From Cheiracanthium punctorium (Eukaryota > Arthropoda > Arachnida > Araneae > Cheiracanthiidae), in NCBI GenBank assembly GCA_038373885.1, contig JAWZYV010016946.1:28994-92993 (forward strand): DNA of 64,000 nt, given 5' to 3'. Numbering within the stretch: position 1 is the stretch's first letter; each line of letters begins with the position of its first letter. The position numbers and the translations under genes were made by a program. Below the pieces are notes generated by a model. It saw nothing but the letters and a program-made list of their open reading frames with translations. It was not told the DNA's origin and did not search any database. This document shows positions 47,721-58,532 of the stretch, piece by piece.

Positions 47721-49422
47721 ATTCTCCAAATGCGTTAAAAAAATCTAAATTTAATAATTCTACATATACCATGTTTTATACTCCATTTAAAAAAAAAGTA
47801 AAAAATAAACAATATTTAAATACGGTCACTTTTGTGTCTTTAGCGCAAACATATTTGATATTCCCACATGCTTCATTTCTCTCTGGACCTTACTTTAAAG
47901 TCGACACGGACGAAGTTACGGGCTAGTAACAAAATACGGAGGGTTGCTATCGACATCGATCGCATTAAAGACCTTTTGGCTCTATCAATAATTAGTTTTT
48001 TTTTCAATACCTACTATTAATTCACACTCTCCCTATATATATATCTTGTTCAAATTTTCAGTCGTTAATAAAATATTTTTTATTAATCCACTCAAGTTCA
48101 AATGCATTTTTTAAAACTTGTAATGGATGCCACTTTTACAAGAACTTGATGTATCATACACTTTTTTTTAATAAAAATTGACTAAAATAAAAATTTTCTT
48201 TGTTGACCTAAATAGGAATTGACTTAATTTATTTTTATATTACTTGTTTTCTTTTTGAAGAACACAATACGCAGTTAACCTCATCGTTCCACGTGTTTTA
48301 CACTTATGTTTCCACTTATGTGGACTTATAAACACGATCCTCCAATACTTTTTGTTGTTCTGAACTGACGTACTCATTCTTGGATGCTTTCATCTTTAAT
48401 AAATGATTTTAAATCATCTGAATATGTGGATTCTGCACATTGACCCATGCATTTTATTTTTGTTTTCCGTTATACAAAAATATATTTTAATGGTATTGAA
48501 ATTTCCGAAGTTGAGTTTGTGAGTATTTTTTCGAAATTCATATAGCAGAAAAGAACTTGTAAGGCATCATTTTTGATAATTTTCGTGTATGAGTGAAAAT
48601 TTTTTACTACTGTACAGAGATTGGAAATAAGGTTTTTATTCGAAAAATTATTTGAAAAACACGCTTTGTACTTATCGTTTTTAAGTGCAATAACTTTTTA
48701 AACATAATGAGATTTATGTTTAATTTGAGACGTGAGATATATGTCTGGTCTGAGGAGGTTACCCGTGTTTATTGTGTTACGGTGTCTCTCTTTCAATGAT
48801 TAGAATCTCTGAAAAATACACAATATGTACATGGTATTAAACTACACTTTTAGAGCCATTTTAAATAACTTTATGCCGACTGTCACCAAGCTTGGCTATT
48901 TTCGGCGAAATATCACCCCAATAAGGAGCCAAAAGAAAGTTTTCAAAACGGATTCCAGATGGCGACATCTACATATAATGCGTACTAGCAATGTTTTTAT
49001 TGTTAATGAAGCATCTTATTTTCTTTTCAAATGAAATAAGTTTAAATGAGCTGTAAAATACTAATAATTGAGTAGATCCCCATCCTTTTTTGTTCTTTTG
49101 TATAAATGAAAAGGCCTCGTTCGTTCCGAGCTGCTTTCATTTCATAATTCCAGAAATACATTCACCCATATCAACGCAAACACCCGTACTTTGTTATAAT
49201 ACCGTAACCATTAGTGAAACATTCGAGACAATACAAAACAAAGCGGAAACGGCATTCTTTGTTCAGGTTCATTAAGGCAAAATGAAAGGTCAGATTCACC
49301 ATCCCACTCTTAGAATACAATCGCCGAAGTTCAATAAATCACACTGAAGTGGCTATGAATTTTTCTTTCCTTTTAAGAATGTATACCTCGTTCCATTTTG
49401 AAATCCTGGCCAATGATTGGAC
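47721..49422. other. AT-rich non-coding interval with a family E trace
   Basis: Bases about 48870-48920 (GACTGTCACCAAGCTTGGC and TTTCGGCGAAATATC) resemble the palindrome-rich core of family E. No gene. Confidence 0.4.
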
Positions 49423-49486
49423 TGATTCAGTGTTAAAGTAATTAAAAAACTTTGTAAAAAACACACATAAGAAGTAAAAGGAAAAA

Positions 49487-49530
49487 GGATACGCGTTTCG
49501 TTCAAAAATTGTTTTGAACTTCATCAGTCC
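49487..49530 (-). ncRNA. Hammerhead ribozyme-like motif, minus strand, left arm of FB-3
   Basis: It is the exact reverse complement of the motif at 49564-49607, so every core and stem position is the same. Because the arms are perfect inverted repeats, transcripts of either strand would contain one motif in sense. Confidence 0.72.
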
Positions 49531-49563
49531 AAGCCCTTCGACGTTCTTTACGTCGAAGGGCTT

Positions 49564-49607
49564 GGACTGATGAAGTTCAAAACAATTTTTGAACGAAACG
49601 CGTATCC
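49564..49607 (+). ncRNA. Hammerhead ribozyme-like motif, plus strand, right arm of FB-3
   Basis: Stem I GGA (49564-66), core CTGATGA (49567-73), one extra A, stem II GTTCAAAA/TTTTGAAC (49575-82 with 49587-94; loop CAAT), core GAAA (49595-98), stem III ACG/CGT (49598-600 with 49601-603), A at 49604 as the cleavage-site base, then TCC (49605-607) closing stem I. All invariant hammerhead core residues are present in order. Stem III has no loop, so intramolecular folding is strained and a dimeric form is more plausible. The sense transcript would also fold back along the whole arm, competing with the ribozyme fold. Confidence 0.78.
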
Positions 49608-50016
49608 TTTTTCCTTTTACTTCTTATGTGTGTTTTTTACAAAGTTTTTTAATTACTTTATCGTTTAACACCAGTATTTTGAGTGTTTTTTCAGTTGATT
49701 CAGTGTTGTTCCAATATTTACTTTAGCTGAAAACGAAACTAATTTTTTTTTTATCCTTGAAAGAAAATGAACTTTCCTTTTAAATGAATTTCGCATTTTG
49801 AGCGTAATGGGTCGGTGACGTCATTCGCCATTTCTCAGCTTTCATGATCGCGTGTGTTTACAGTTCTAAGTTTTTAAAAGAATGGAATTGCGTAGACAAC
49901 AGCTGTGGAGAGCGTTTGTCGTTGAAGTCTTGTGTTTTATTGCGGAGCTGAGCTGGGCGTGTTTGAGACTAGATTTTTGTTTTTAAATCAATCAATGAGC
50001 AGAAAGAAGTTGCAGT

Positions 50017-50361
50017 TAGGGTTGCCAGGTCGCCAAACCAAATAGCCGGACAGACCAGCCAGTTTGGCCGGACATTTGGTTAAAAAGGAAAGACAGCCAC
50101 CAATATTGAGGATTTTGTCTCAGTATTAATAGGTACGACAAGAAAATTGTATGTAAAATCAAGCTTTTTTGATTGTTACCATGAATCTTGTTAAATTCTA
50201 ACGAAATATAAATAACATCGAATGCCAAATCAGTTCAAGCACTTTATTACCATTCAGCCAAATAAGTCATCAGTAAAAAGCCGGACAGCGTTAAGTTTGG
50301 CCGGACACGCATTCAAAAAGCCTAACTATGTCCGGCTTTATCCGGACGCCTGGCAACGCTA
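50017..50361. mobile_element. hAT-like MITE (345 bp)
   Basis: Termini TAGGGTTGCCAGG and CCTGGCAACGCTA are 13 bp inverted repeats with one mismatch. An 8 bp target duplication, GTTGCAGT, lies at 50009-50016 and 50362-50369, the length typical of hAT elements. Subterminal GCCGGACA/TGTCCGGC motifs occur on both sides. No transposase. Confidence 0.85.
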
Positions 50362-50489
50362 GTTGCAGTAGTTTTGACATTTTACATGTTTTAACACTTC
50401 CTCCTTACGTCAAACTACTAAACCCATGTTTACTTATCATTAGAAAGGTGCACCAGAGAAAACTCTCCTTTGCAGCAGCCAACTGTCTC

Positions 50490-50670
50490 CAGGGCCGGAT
50501 ATCCGGGAGGGCATTTGGGGGAAGCAGCCGGGCCCCCAACAAAAAGAGGGCCCCTAAATTCTTTTTTAAGTTTAAAATTTTAAATTTTGAAAAACTTTTC
50601 AAAAGAGCGAGCCCCCAAATGAAGCTTTTGTACAGGACCCCCCCCAACTCGGCCAATCTGCCCCTGACTT
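50490..50670. repeat. GGGCCCCC-type SINE-like fragment
   Basis: Begins CAGGGCCGGATATCC and contains GGGCCCCCAAC and GAGGGCCCC. It explains the overlapping frames on both strands at 50328-50738. Related in style to 37140-37330. Confidence 0.45.
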
Positions 50671-51986
50671 TATCTCCCGATTTTGTTATCATCCGCAAAT
50701 TTAAAAGCGGTATTCGGGTCAACAATCAACAAAAATAAGAAGAAATCACAAAATGAGGCAAAAATTCACAAAATAAGGACTCTGACAAAAAAAATCTGGA
50801 CTCATTCCTGATTAACCGAGTAAAAAGAAACAAACACCCCAATCAACCATCTTATCCATCCAATTTCTTTCATTCAATTGGGTTGATAAAACAATAAAAC
50901 CATTCAGACTTTTAAGTAGATAATATCATCGTTGTCAATCCACTATCTGCGATATAAAAAACTTATAACTTAACATATTGAATGAAAACTCTCTCCTATA
51001 AAATTTCATGTGAAGTAGAATGCTTAGTACCGTATAATGCTTAGAGTCACATGCATAGCAGTATTTTTATACGAAAATACGGTTAATAAACGAGTCGTAC
51101 TAAACAAAACGTCTAAAAATCTCTAAAAAAATGCACACAGCAGATAAGAGTTTAACAATGAGGACCTATTCTATACATAAATTAAAATAAAATTTCATTT
51201 CGTGTCATTATTTATCCAGTGTTCATTACACGCAATTGGAAATCGGGTTGCACATCGCCCCAATTCATTCGTCATCATTTTATGTCCTTCTTTTAATGAA
51301 GTATTTCCGACACATAGATTTCCTTTCACAACCCTATATGAGTCATTGAGTAAACACATTTCATTCTTTTATCTAAATAGACACAATTGGACGAGATCAT
51401 GGGACGTCTCAAAATATTTCTTCGGACATAAAAATGACACCTGTGTTCGTTACTGAGTTCTCATGAAGGCAGAAGATCACTTTAATGAAGTCGGGTACTC
51501 CAAGTAGTTAATATTTCTTTCTCCTCGCTCCCAGTGTCATTTATTAAGACATCTTCGTTATAATGAAACGTCATTATAGTTAAGTTTTTACTTGTATAGG
51601 AGGAGGTATTGGAGGAAGGTATTTTTCTTCTTAAATTATGACGAAAAAAAGTGCACACGAGTGTTGTTATGCTCACATTTTTCAGGATTTGTGAATTGGG
51701 TTTTGTTCGTCCATCTTTACGTATTTGGTAATGTAGAACAAGCCTGACCCAATCCTATTCTTGACTGCCACGATTTTACTATACTAGAGATTTTAAAAGA
51801 TCTTTTTTTTTATACTTCTTGGTTTCTGGGAGCTATTCATTAATGCAGCTATATCATTATTATACTCATGGATTAGAAACATCTAGGGTTTTTATGATTT
51901 TGCCCTGCTCGAAATAAAACGGGTAGGCTTTTTTAATAAACCCTACTGGGTTTTTTTTTTCAAAATATTTCAACTTTAATGACTCG
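50671..51986. other. AT-rich non-coding interval
   Basis: Only short unrecognisable frames. Nothing is supported. Confidence 0.4.
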
Positions 51987-53232
51987 GCTAATATAGTATC
52001 TCTTAATAGGAGTGCACCCTTTGTAAAGTTTATAAATAGCCCTCTCCCCCGCTACCCAAAAATGTTTAGAACGACTTTTTACAGATTTAAATAATATTAA
52101 TTTCATTATCTAGATAACTTTAAATTAAAAGTTCTAATTCAGCGCTAGTAATAGTGTATTGATTTCACTGTTAAAATGACTGCTAATAATCCATTTATCT
52201 GAAAGCTAAACATCACTGGTTGTCATTACTATTATTGATTTGTAATTCTTTTCGTGTGTCATTGAATTTTGTAATCAATTAGTTGCTCTAAGCTATAGTT
52301 TAATGTAGTTTATAGTTTGAGTTATAGTTTAACCATAGTTTTTAGTTTCAATTTGTGATCTAGCAAAATTTCTTCAAGTATTCCGAATCCTCATCCCTTC
52401 CCATAAAAAAACCAATATAAAACCCAAAATACCCTTTAATACTCGAAAAATACTGATAAAATCCCCAAAACGAGCTCAAACTACCCATAAAACCCTTTGA
52501 TGAAATAAAACAAGCGGGTAATTAACAACCCTGGAACACACCGGGAGCAGCATTGGCAACCGGAAAAGCGATCCGTTATAAATGATGTGTTTGACTTACC
52601 CGTCATTATCTCTTCTTCAATACTTGTTTCGCACCGACGCTGACCACCCATGCACACAGTCCATCCGATGACAGTTCCAGAAGAATTCATCTTTGCTGAG
52701 TGAAGTATCCAGTGGCTAGAAAACAGAACAGTTATTCAATACCAGTTCCCTTGCTTGTTCTCTGAGCACTACACAGTTCAGCACAAGAATTTTACAAAGC
52801 ATAATGGGATGAAAAGGACTCATCAACTTACGGCATCGCATTCCAAAAATGAGCAACTCAGTGAGCCACTTCTTGTACACCTTACGGGACACGGTTTCTC
52901 CCAAAGCAGTTCATGACCCAAGATTTCGAAGTAGCTCTCAATAAAAACAACTACAGTATAAAAGAACACTGTGACGTAACAACTCATTGTCTTTGCCAGC
53001 ACATATACTGGAAATTATATGAGTAGATACTAATTTACGGTGGCAAAGTACGACATTTTCTGTAATAGTTAAGCTCTACTTGGCAATAAATTTATATCCA
53101 TTCCGAAGCCTGATGGATCTGAATACATCCTTAAACCTTCGAGCTTGGACACTCGATGGACACTGATCTTTCGTCGAACTCCAGTTCCAACATTCAACCT
53201 TGAAGTGCAAACTACACTTTTACTCCAATATA
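51987..53232. repeat. 1.25 kb duplicated segment, copy 1
   Basis: Collinear and in the same orientation as 58533-59812, from TCTCTTAATA(G/T)GAGT to CAATAT. Similarity is visually high but with indels. It contains the 116 bp exon-like segment on the minus strand. Farther upstream on that strand, 53069-53215 has an open frame including a YSDPSGFGMD-like stretch, which in copy 2 is broken by a one-base insertion and an in-frame stop. Copy 1 ends where a separate repeat (53233-53430) is inserted. Confidence 0.8.
52600..52715 (-). CDS. Exon-like segment of an unidentified gene (copy 1)
   Basis: On the minus strand, a pyrimidine-rich tract ending in TTTTCTAG precedes 52715, and GTAAGT follows 52600, giving a 116 bp candidate internal exon that starts and ends within codons. 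The frame is open throughout: HWILHSAK, then MNSSGTVIGWTVCMGGQRRC, then ETSIEEEIMT. I do not recognise the family. Alternatively, translation could begin at the internal ATG (52690). The duplicate at 59154-59269 has the same length, frame and splice sites. A possible upstream donor (CC|GTAAGT, near 52828) exists only in this copy, and the frame needed to join it contains a stop, so the full gene structure is unresolved. Confidence 0.35.
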
Positions 53233-53430
53233 GGCCGCATTCGTAAACGCCAAACGAGTTGCACTCGTGCAACGAGTTTCTATCTAAGGTGTTCGTAAAG
53301 GAAACTGAGTGCTTTCAGTTTAAAAACGAGAGCGTTCGTTTACAAAACTGAGTGCAATTAGTTTCAAACGAAATAAACTGAGAATCAACTGAAAACGAAA
53401 TAAACTGAGAAACGAAATAAGCTGAGACGT
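53233..53430. repeat. GGCCGCATTCGTAAACG repeat, copy 2
   Basis: It matches 26500-26705 in the same orientation. It starts GGCCGCATTCGTAAACGCC, contains a GTTGCAC-TC-GTGCAAC hairpin, and then AAACTGAGTGC units. It is absent after the paralogous position near 59812, so it was inserted next to the duplicated segment. The right end is unclear. Confidence 0.65.
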
Positions 53431-55919
53431 CATTTAAAAAGAAAAAAATTAAATAAAACTGAAAGTTAATGACTCAATAAGAAGAAAATGCAAGCTCCCT
53501 ATCTTATTGCTGATTAGAAAACTCATATTAAACCGATATTTTCCGAATTTTTCTAGTGAGTGATGAGAAAATTACATTCATTAAATTCAACGACAGTGCA
53601 AAGTGCGCGTATGTCATTTCAAACACGGGAAAGGACATAAATTATACTATTACTGACGCTGAAAGTAAATTATGTATTAAGAAGGAGAAAATATTGTTTA
53701 TACTATAAAATGGTTCCAGCCAAAACGAAAATGCAACATTAAGGTAGACTAGTTATTTTTTGTTTACTTTACTGAACTAGTCTAAAAACATACATATGTG
53801 TATCGAAGTTTTAATAAGTGTAATATATTTTATTATAAAATAAATTGTAGTTATTGTAAAAAATTATTTTATAATTATTAGTACTGCATAATAAATATGA
53901 ATTTTTGATACTCTTTTGGCTGAAATTTGGAATGGAGATAATCTACACGCTGCATTAACCCATAGGCTGCCTTTTATCATGACAAAGAAAACACTGTTTT
54001 TGTGATTTTCATGCAGGTGTCTTGCATTTATATTTTTAATAATACTCTGTTGTTTACAATAGTGTATTTTTAATCGATAATTAATAGAAAAATTATTTTT
54101 TATAAGGTGAACTATTGTTACGAGGCAGTAATCCTGTTTCCAAGCATTAATGCCTGTCGCTGGAAAAAAGAAGTGACATGAGTACGCTACCTTTTCATCT
54201 TGGCGTCGAATCGGGAAACCAAAGAAAGTTCTCGAATATAGAGGGATTTCGGCTTTATCCCAGTTAGGAAAGAAGTTACGAGAAAAATCGAGAACTAGGA
54301 CGTCACGGCTTGCTTGAAAATCCTCCAATATTAGAGCGCCTCTCTCTGTGAATTAAGTTGAAAACAGCATGCGGATCTAGAATTCTGTACTTTTTTGTGT
54401 TCAATTCGAGTTTTTAGCTTGTCGGACTGTTATAACGTGCACGCACTTTGTGATTTTCGTAACATTATTGAAGCTAATAATGCGAAATTCTGATTATATG
54501 CGAGTTTTTAAATGCAAGCGCTAAAACTGAATAGCATTACCAGATAGCACAAAGGAGGGAGGGGGGGGGATAAACTGCCAAAAGTAGCCCAAATTTGCAA
54601 TTTTTGATGACGGAATGCCAAATTTGGTACTCAATGATAAGTCCTCGAAGTTGAAATGAGCTTGGGGATATCTTCTCTATTGGGTGACGAGCTGGCAAAC
54701 CCCACAGTTTATTTCAAAGGAAAAGTATAGTTAGAATGTGCCTGACGATTTTAGTAGATTTCAATTCCGAAGAAGTGTTTCAAGGAACAGGAAAGGAAAA
54801 TACGGCACACTCCTGAATCATGGTACACCCTTCCGACTGAGGGGAATAAGGAAGAAAAATAGGGAGGGCGCATAAATTATGATACGCTTTTAATGTATAG
54901 CAATTGAGTGCGTATTTAAAATAGGAAAGATTTTCAGATTTTAACAATACTTCTTTTTTCTGACAAATTATGCTCTCATTCTTAATACACCCGGGCTACG
55001 CAGGTAGATCATGAAAATATTAAGGTAATTTTCCGATCCATAAGATATTATGATCCATATATTTTCTTTCTGCATGATCTGTGAGATGACATCTAAAATG
55101 CACTTACCTAATGAAATAGATTCAATTTTGAAAATTTCCGCTTAAGTGCTTTTCTATTTTCAAGATTCCAAACATTAATTATCTGAATTAATTGTTGATT
55201 AAAATGTTCGAATTTTTAATTTTAGAACAGCGCATTCATTCGGAATGAATGAGATCCAATATTTTAATAAATGATCTCAAGAGTGACTCTTATTGGTTCA
55301 TGTTTAATTCATTTTAAACAAAACGCTGATGCATTTTAGGGTACCTCAACCATTTTTATTTAAATTCACAACGGCAAATTAAAGTGAGGAGAGCGATTCC
55401 ATCTTTAATTGTTTAGTATGTTACCAAACGACTTCATCTAGAAATATAGCAATAATTAATTTTACTTCATGAGCCGCATTTCCATTTAAGTGAAGGCTTT
55501 TTACCTATTATTTAAATACTATTGACTCGCGGCTGTTATGCCTTAATAAATTTTACATATGTGATTAAACATTTTCCTGTATTTTTCTGAAATTGACATA
55601 TTTTTCAAAAATGAACTAGAATAACTTAGTATAAATTGAATCATGATAAATGAAGAACTTAAATAAAACTTTTTTAACGCCTCGAGGGCACTTATATTTC
55701 GATTGACGTCATGAAAATTCTTCATTAAGTGTTCTGGAAAGTACTGGAGTTTTTTTTTTTACATTAAATTCAAATAAATGAATTTTCAGTCTCAAACAAT
55801 TGTTTCTAAAATGTGGATTCATATTTCATACATTTTAAATAAAAGATTCGGCAGATGATTTTTCTTTCTCTCTTACAATAAAGATGTATGAAAATTTTCA
55901 AAATTCCCTAAATTGGATC
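53431..55919. other. AT-rich interval with one inverted satellite monomer
   Basis: Bases about 54690-54890 are a reverse-oriented monomer of the 14.7-16.6 kb satellite (boxes GTATAGTT, TTCCGAAGAAGTGTTTC, AATACGGCACACTCCTGAATCAT). A 154-codon minus-strand frame at 53864-54328 has no recognisable domain and is probably chance. Confidence 0.5.
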
Positions 55920-56050
55920 TTCAGATATCGTACAACCTCGAAGGTACACCGAAACAATTTCTAGATATCGAGTTTTCGAGATGAAATACGACGGAATAAG
56001 TTTGTAAGGGGTCACACATTCATTCGAGACGTCGAGGTTACAGTGTATTC
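55920..56050 (-). repeat. pogo-like terminal repeat fragment
   Basis: On the minus strand it begins CACTGTAACCTCGACGTCTCGAA, and it contains GATATCGAG and CGAAAA(C/T)-type units. It resembles pogo/Tigger-like ends. Bases 56165-56290 immediately downstream look like a diverged family E piece. Confidence 0.4.
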
Positions 56051-56560
56051 GTGTGTGTGACATTTACTGCTAGAATTTGATGGACACATTTTTTTTAAAG
56101 AGAAAAATCGAGGAATCCCATAAAATAATGCTCTTCATCGAACCTAGTGAGTGTAGCATTCATAGCTCTTCTGCAAGGGCACTCCAAAGAATTCCACTGC
56201 ACGAGGATCTATGGCAAAGGTGCGACATTCATACATTTGAAGTACAATAGAATGAGTCTATAAAAGTGTGTAACAGCGTATATATAAATGATATTCGTTT
56301 TTAACAAAACGCCGATGAAGTTTAGGGTATCTCAGCCAGTTGGTTTCAAATCTACGAGCTGGTGGTATGAATTCAGTAAAGTAAATATAAAAGATTTCTA
56401 ATTCATCTGTGTTCATTTTTTTTTATTAACAAATGCAATATATTGTTGGAAAGATAAAACTTAGAACTGAATTCAACAGAATACGTAAAAATCTATTTTG
56501 ACTGAATTTCACTTACCTAATCTCCAAAGATCCCATTAATAAGCATCTACTCATCATTAA

Positions 56561-57003
56561 CCCTTTGAGGCGCAACCCTTTCCCAGTGTTTAAAAAACGG
56601 CAGCCATTGCCATCGCTCGACTTAATTACCAGCAAGAGGGCGGACGATCGATACGTTCATCGCGTGCCACAGATCTAGAGACCCTTTTTTGACGCAGCTG
56701 ACTGTGCGGCACAGCCAGCTGTCATAAGCTTGCTGGTAGTTAAGTCGAGCGATGGCAACGGCTAACGGCTGCCCTTTTTCCAGCCTTGGGCAATCTATTC
56801 AGCTGTTCTCGCATTCTTCCATGTTTCAGTAGATACCAGTGCTGTTTTTTACGGGAAATGACGTGCTAAAAAGTAAAGGATTCTCGTGGAGCTATGTCAC
56901 CCGCAACTATTTTGATAGAAATCCAATCTATTCTTCGTGACTGGCTACAGTCAAAACGTCAGAGTTGGATGTTCCCAGAGCGGGAACACTGCGCGTTAAA
57001 GGG
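56561..57003. mobile_element. piggyBac-like MITE with an internal long hairpin
   Basis: Left end CCCTTTGAGGCGCA follows TTAA (56557-56560). The right end, inverted, is CCCTTTAACGCGCAGTG, followed by TCAA (57004-57007), which would be a target duplication with one substitution. Inside, 56586-56634 and about 56730-56775 form a long imperfect inverted repeat (GCCATCGCTCGACTTAA / TTAAGTCGAGCGATGGC). The 95-codon frame at 56894-57181 crosses this end and is not a gene. Confidence 0.65.
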
Positions 57004-57017
57004 TCAATCTTCACGAG

Positions 57018-58478
57018 GGTGCTTTTCCGTTATCTCGACGCTAGCCAAATTTGGCGACTATTTTTTGTCGCCAAGTACCTACGATGTTTTTTGGCGACAT
57101 TTTTTGTCGCCAAGTAGCTACGATGTTTTTAGGCAATTTTTTGTGTCCGCAATTACCTACCGGATATTGATTTCGCCTTAAACATTTTCAATGCCTACAA
57201 AGCAAACAATTTAACAGAAAATACAAAGTTAAAAATGTAAACATACAAAATAGACTCACCAATACATACAACAAATTTTAATGAATTTTAAATACTTATA
57301 TGAACAAACTGTTGTAAAACTAAAACGATAATTTTCAAACCAATGAATATTTTAAATATCGACACTACATCTGCAAGACCTCACTTTACATTTGAGAACA
57401 ATACGACAACGAAATTACCTACGGGATTCTATTTTTAACACGTTCACTGACTCACCCAGCATGTACAAGGCGGTTTGACTGCTATACTAATTGCATTCTG
57501 CATTTTCTATATCCTGAAGACTCTACACAAATCGAAATATCGCAATTCTACACAAACCGAAATATTTTAAAACATACTCACATTTTCAGCTTCTTCTTGC
57601 AAATTTAAGAGGCGTCAATTCGTCACAGGAATGAATATAATTTTACTCTTATACTTACTTACTCATTAAATTTAAAACCTTTACGGTTTCAATTCCAAAC
57701 GTTTCAATTCGAAACTCCACAATTTGAAAATACACGTGGAGGTTAAATATGGCCCTATCCGGCTGAATAATCTGGCTCGTTATTTAGCCATTCGAAACTA
57801 CACGACAGCTGCATCTATACGATAAACAGGCATACAAACTTTACGAAACAATTCCTTTAACAACTCTGACAAAAATTTATTTTATCTTATACATTCGTCG
57901 CCACACTTCCTATTAATTCATATTTATACAAATATATATGTAAAAGCAACACTCACCTAAACTGAAATAAATACGGCTACGCACGTTTGAGGAAGAATAA
58001 TACATCAATACAACAACAGGATCGCGGAAGGATGCAGAACAGACCCAATCGGCTTTCTTCTGCATACAAACACATGCTCACAGCCTACACAAGATTAATA
58101 AATCAAATAGGTGGACGAATACAAAACGGATAAATACGTTATCCTTTGATATTCGAACACGAGCTAACATACTACGGACACTGAAGCAACGTTAGCAAAA
58201 AAAAAAAAAGTTCGCCGCATGATTCAAGATACACGTTTGCGTATGAATAAACAACACACTCGCAGATTAGTACAATCAGTACGCCGCATCATGGACTTTG
58301 CTTTCCTTTTGAAACAGTAGCGCTTGTACTACGCATTAAGAATCCGGGTTACCAAAAAAAATGAAGATCGCCGCACGAACGAGGATGGGTTACCAGAAAA
58401 TATTGTCGCCAAGCATCGCCCTCTACTACCGGAAAAAATCGCCAAATTTGGCTGGCGTCGAGATAACGGAAAAGTACC
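57018..58478. mobile_element. 1.46 kb non-autonomous element with 40 bp terminal inverted repeats
   Basis: Bases 57018-57057 (starting GGTGCTTTTCCGTTATCTCG) and 58439-58478 (ending CGAGATAACGGAAAAGTACC) are 40 bp inverted repeats with two mismatches. Each ends on its inner side in GCCAAATTTGGCGA. More TGTCGCCAAG and TTGGCGAC motifs lie just inside the left end, with a diverged mirror version near 58395-58440. No transposase ORF and no clear target duplication. It starts 15 bases after the piggyBac-like MITE. The frame at 58324-58515 is an effect of the terminal repeat. Confidence 0.8.
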
Positions 58479-58532
58479 GTTGTTTGTAATGAGCTACACT
58501 GACAGTCTTTATTAAAATCCACAACACTTCTA

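Larger units (their letters stand above)
49435..49695. mobile_element. Foldback element FB-3 with two intact hammerhead-like motifs
   Basis: The arms are virtually identical inverted repeats: about 49438-49545 on the left and 49552-49658 on the right, with a 6-8 base centre. It is flanked by TGATTCAGTGTT at 49423-49434 and 49696-49707, a perfect 12 bp target duplication. Only the right end carries the extra segment reading AACACCAGTATTTTGAGTG; the left arm stops at AAAGTAATT. This is the same asymmetry as FB-1 and FB-2, in opposite orientation. The near-perfect arms suggest this is the youngest copy. No ORF. Confidence 0.9.

Noticed and set aside
50328..50738. 136-codon frame
   Set aside because: It crosses a hAT-like MITE end and a G-rich SINE-like fragment, with an opposing frame on the other strand.
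53864..54328. 154-codon minus-strand ORF
   Set aside because: Longest frame outside the retrotransposon, but with no recognisable domain, and a frame of this length can arise by chance in 64 kb. A homology search would be decisive.
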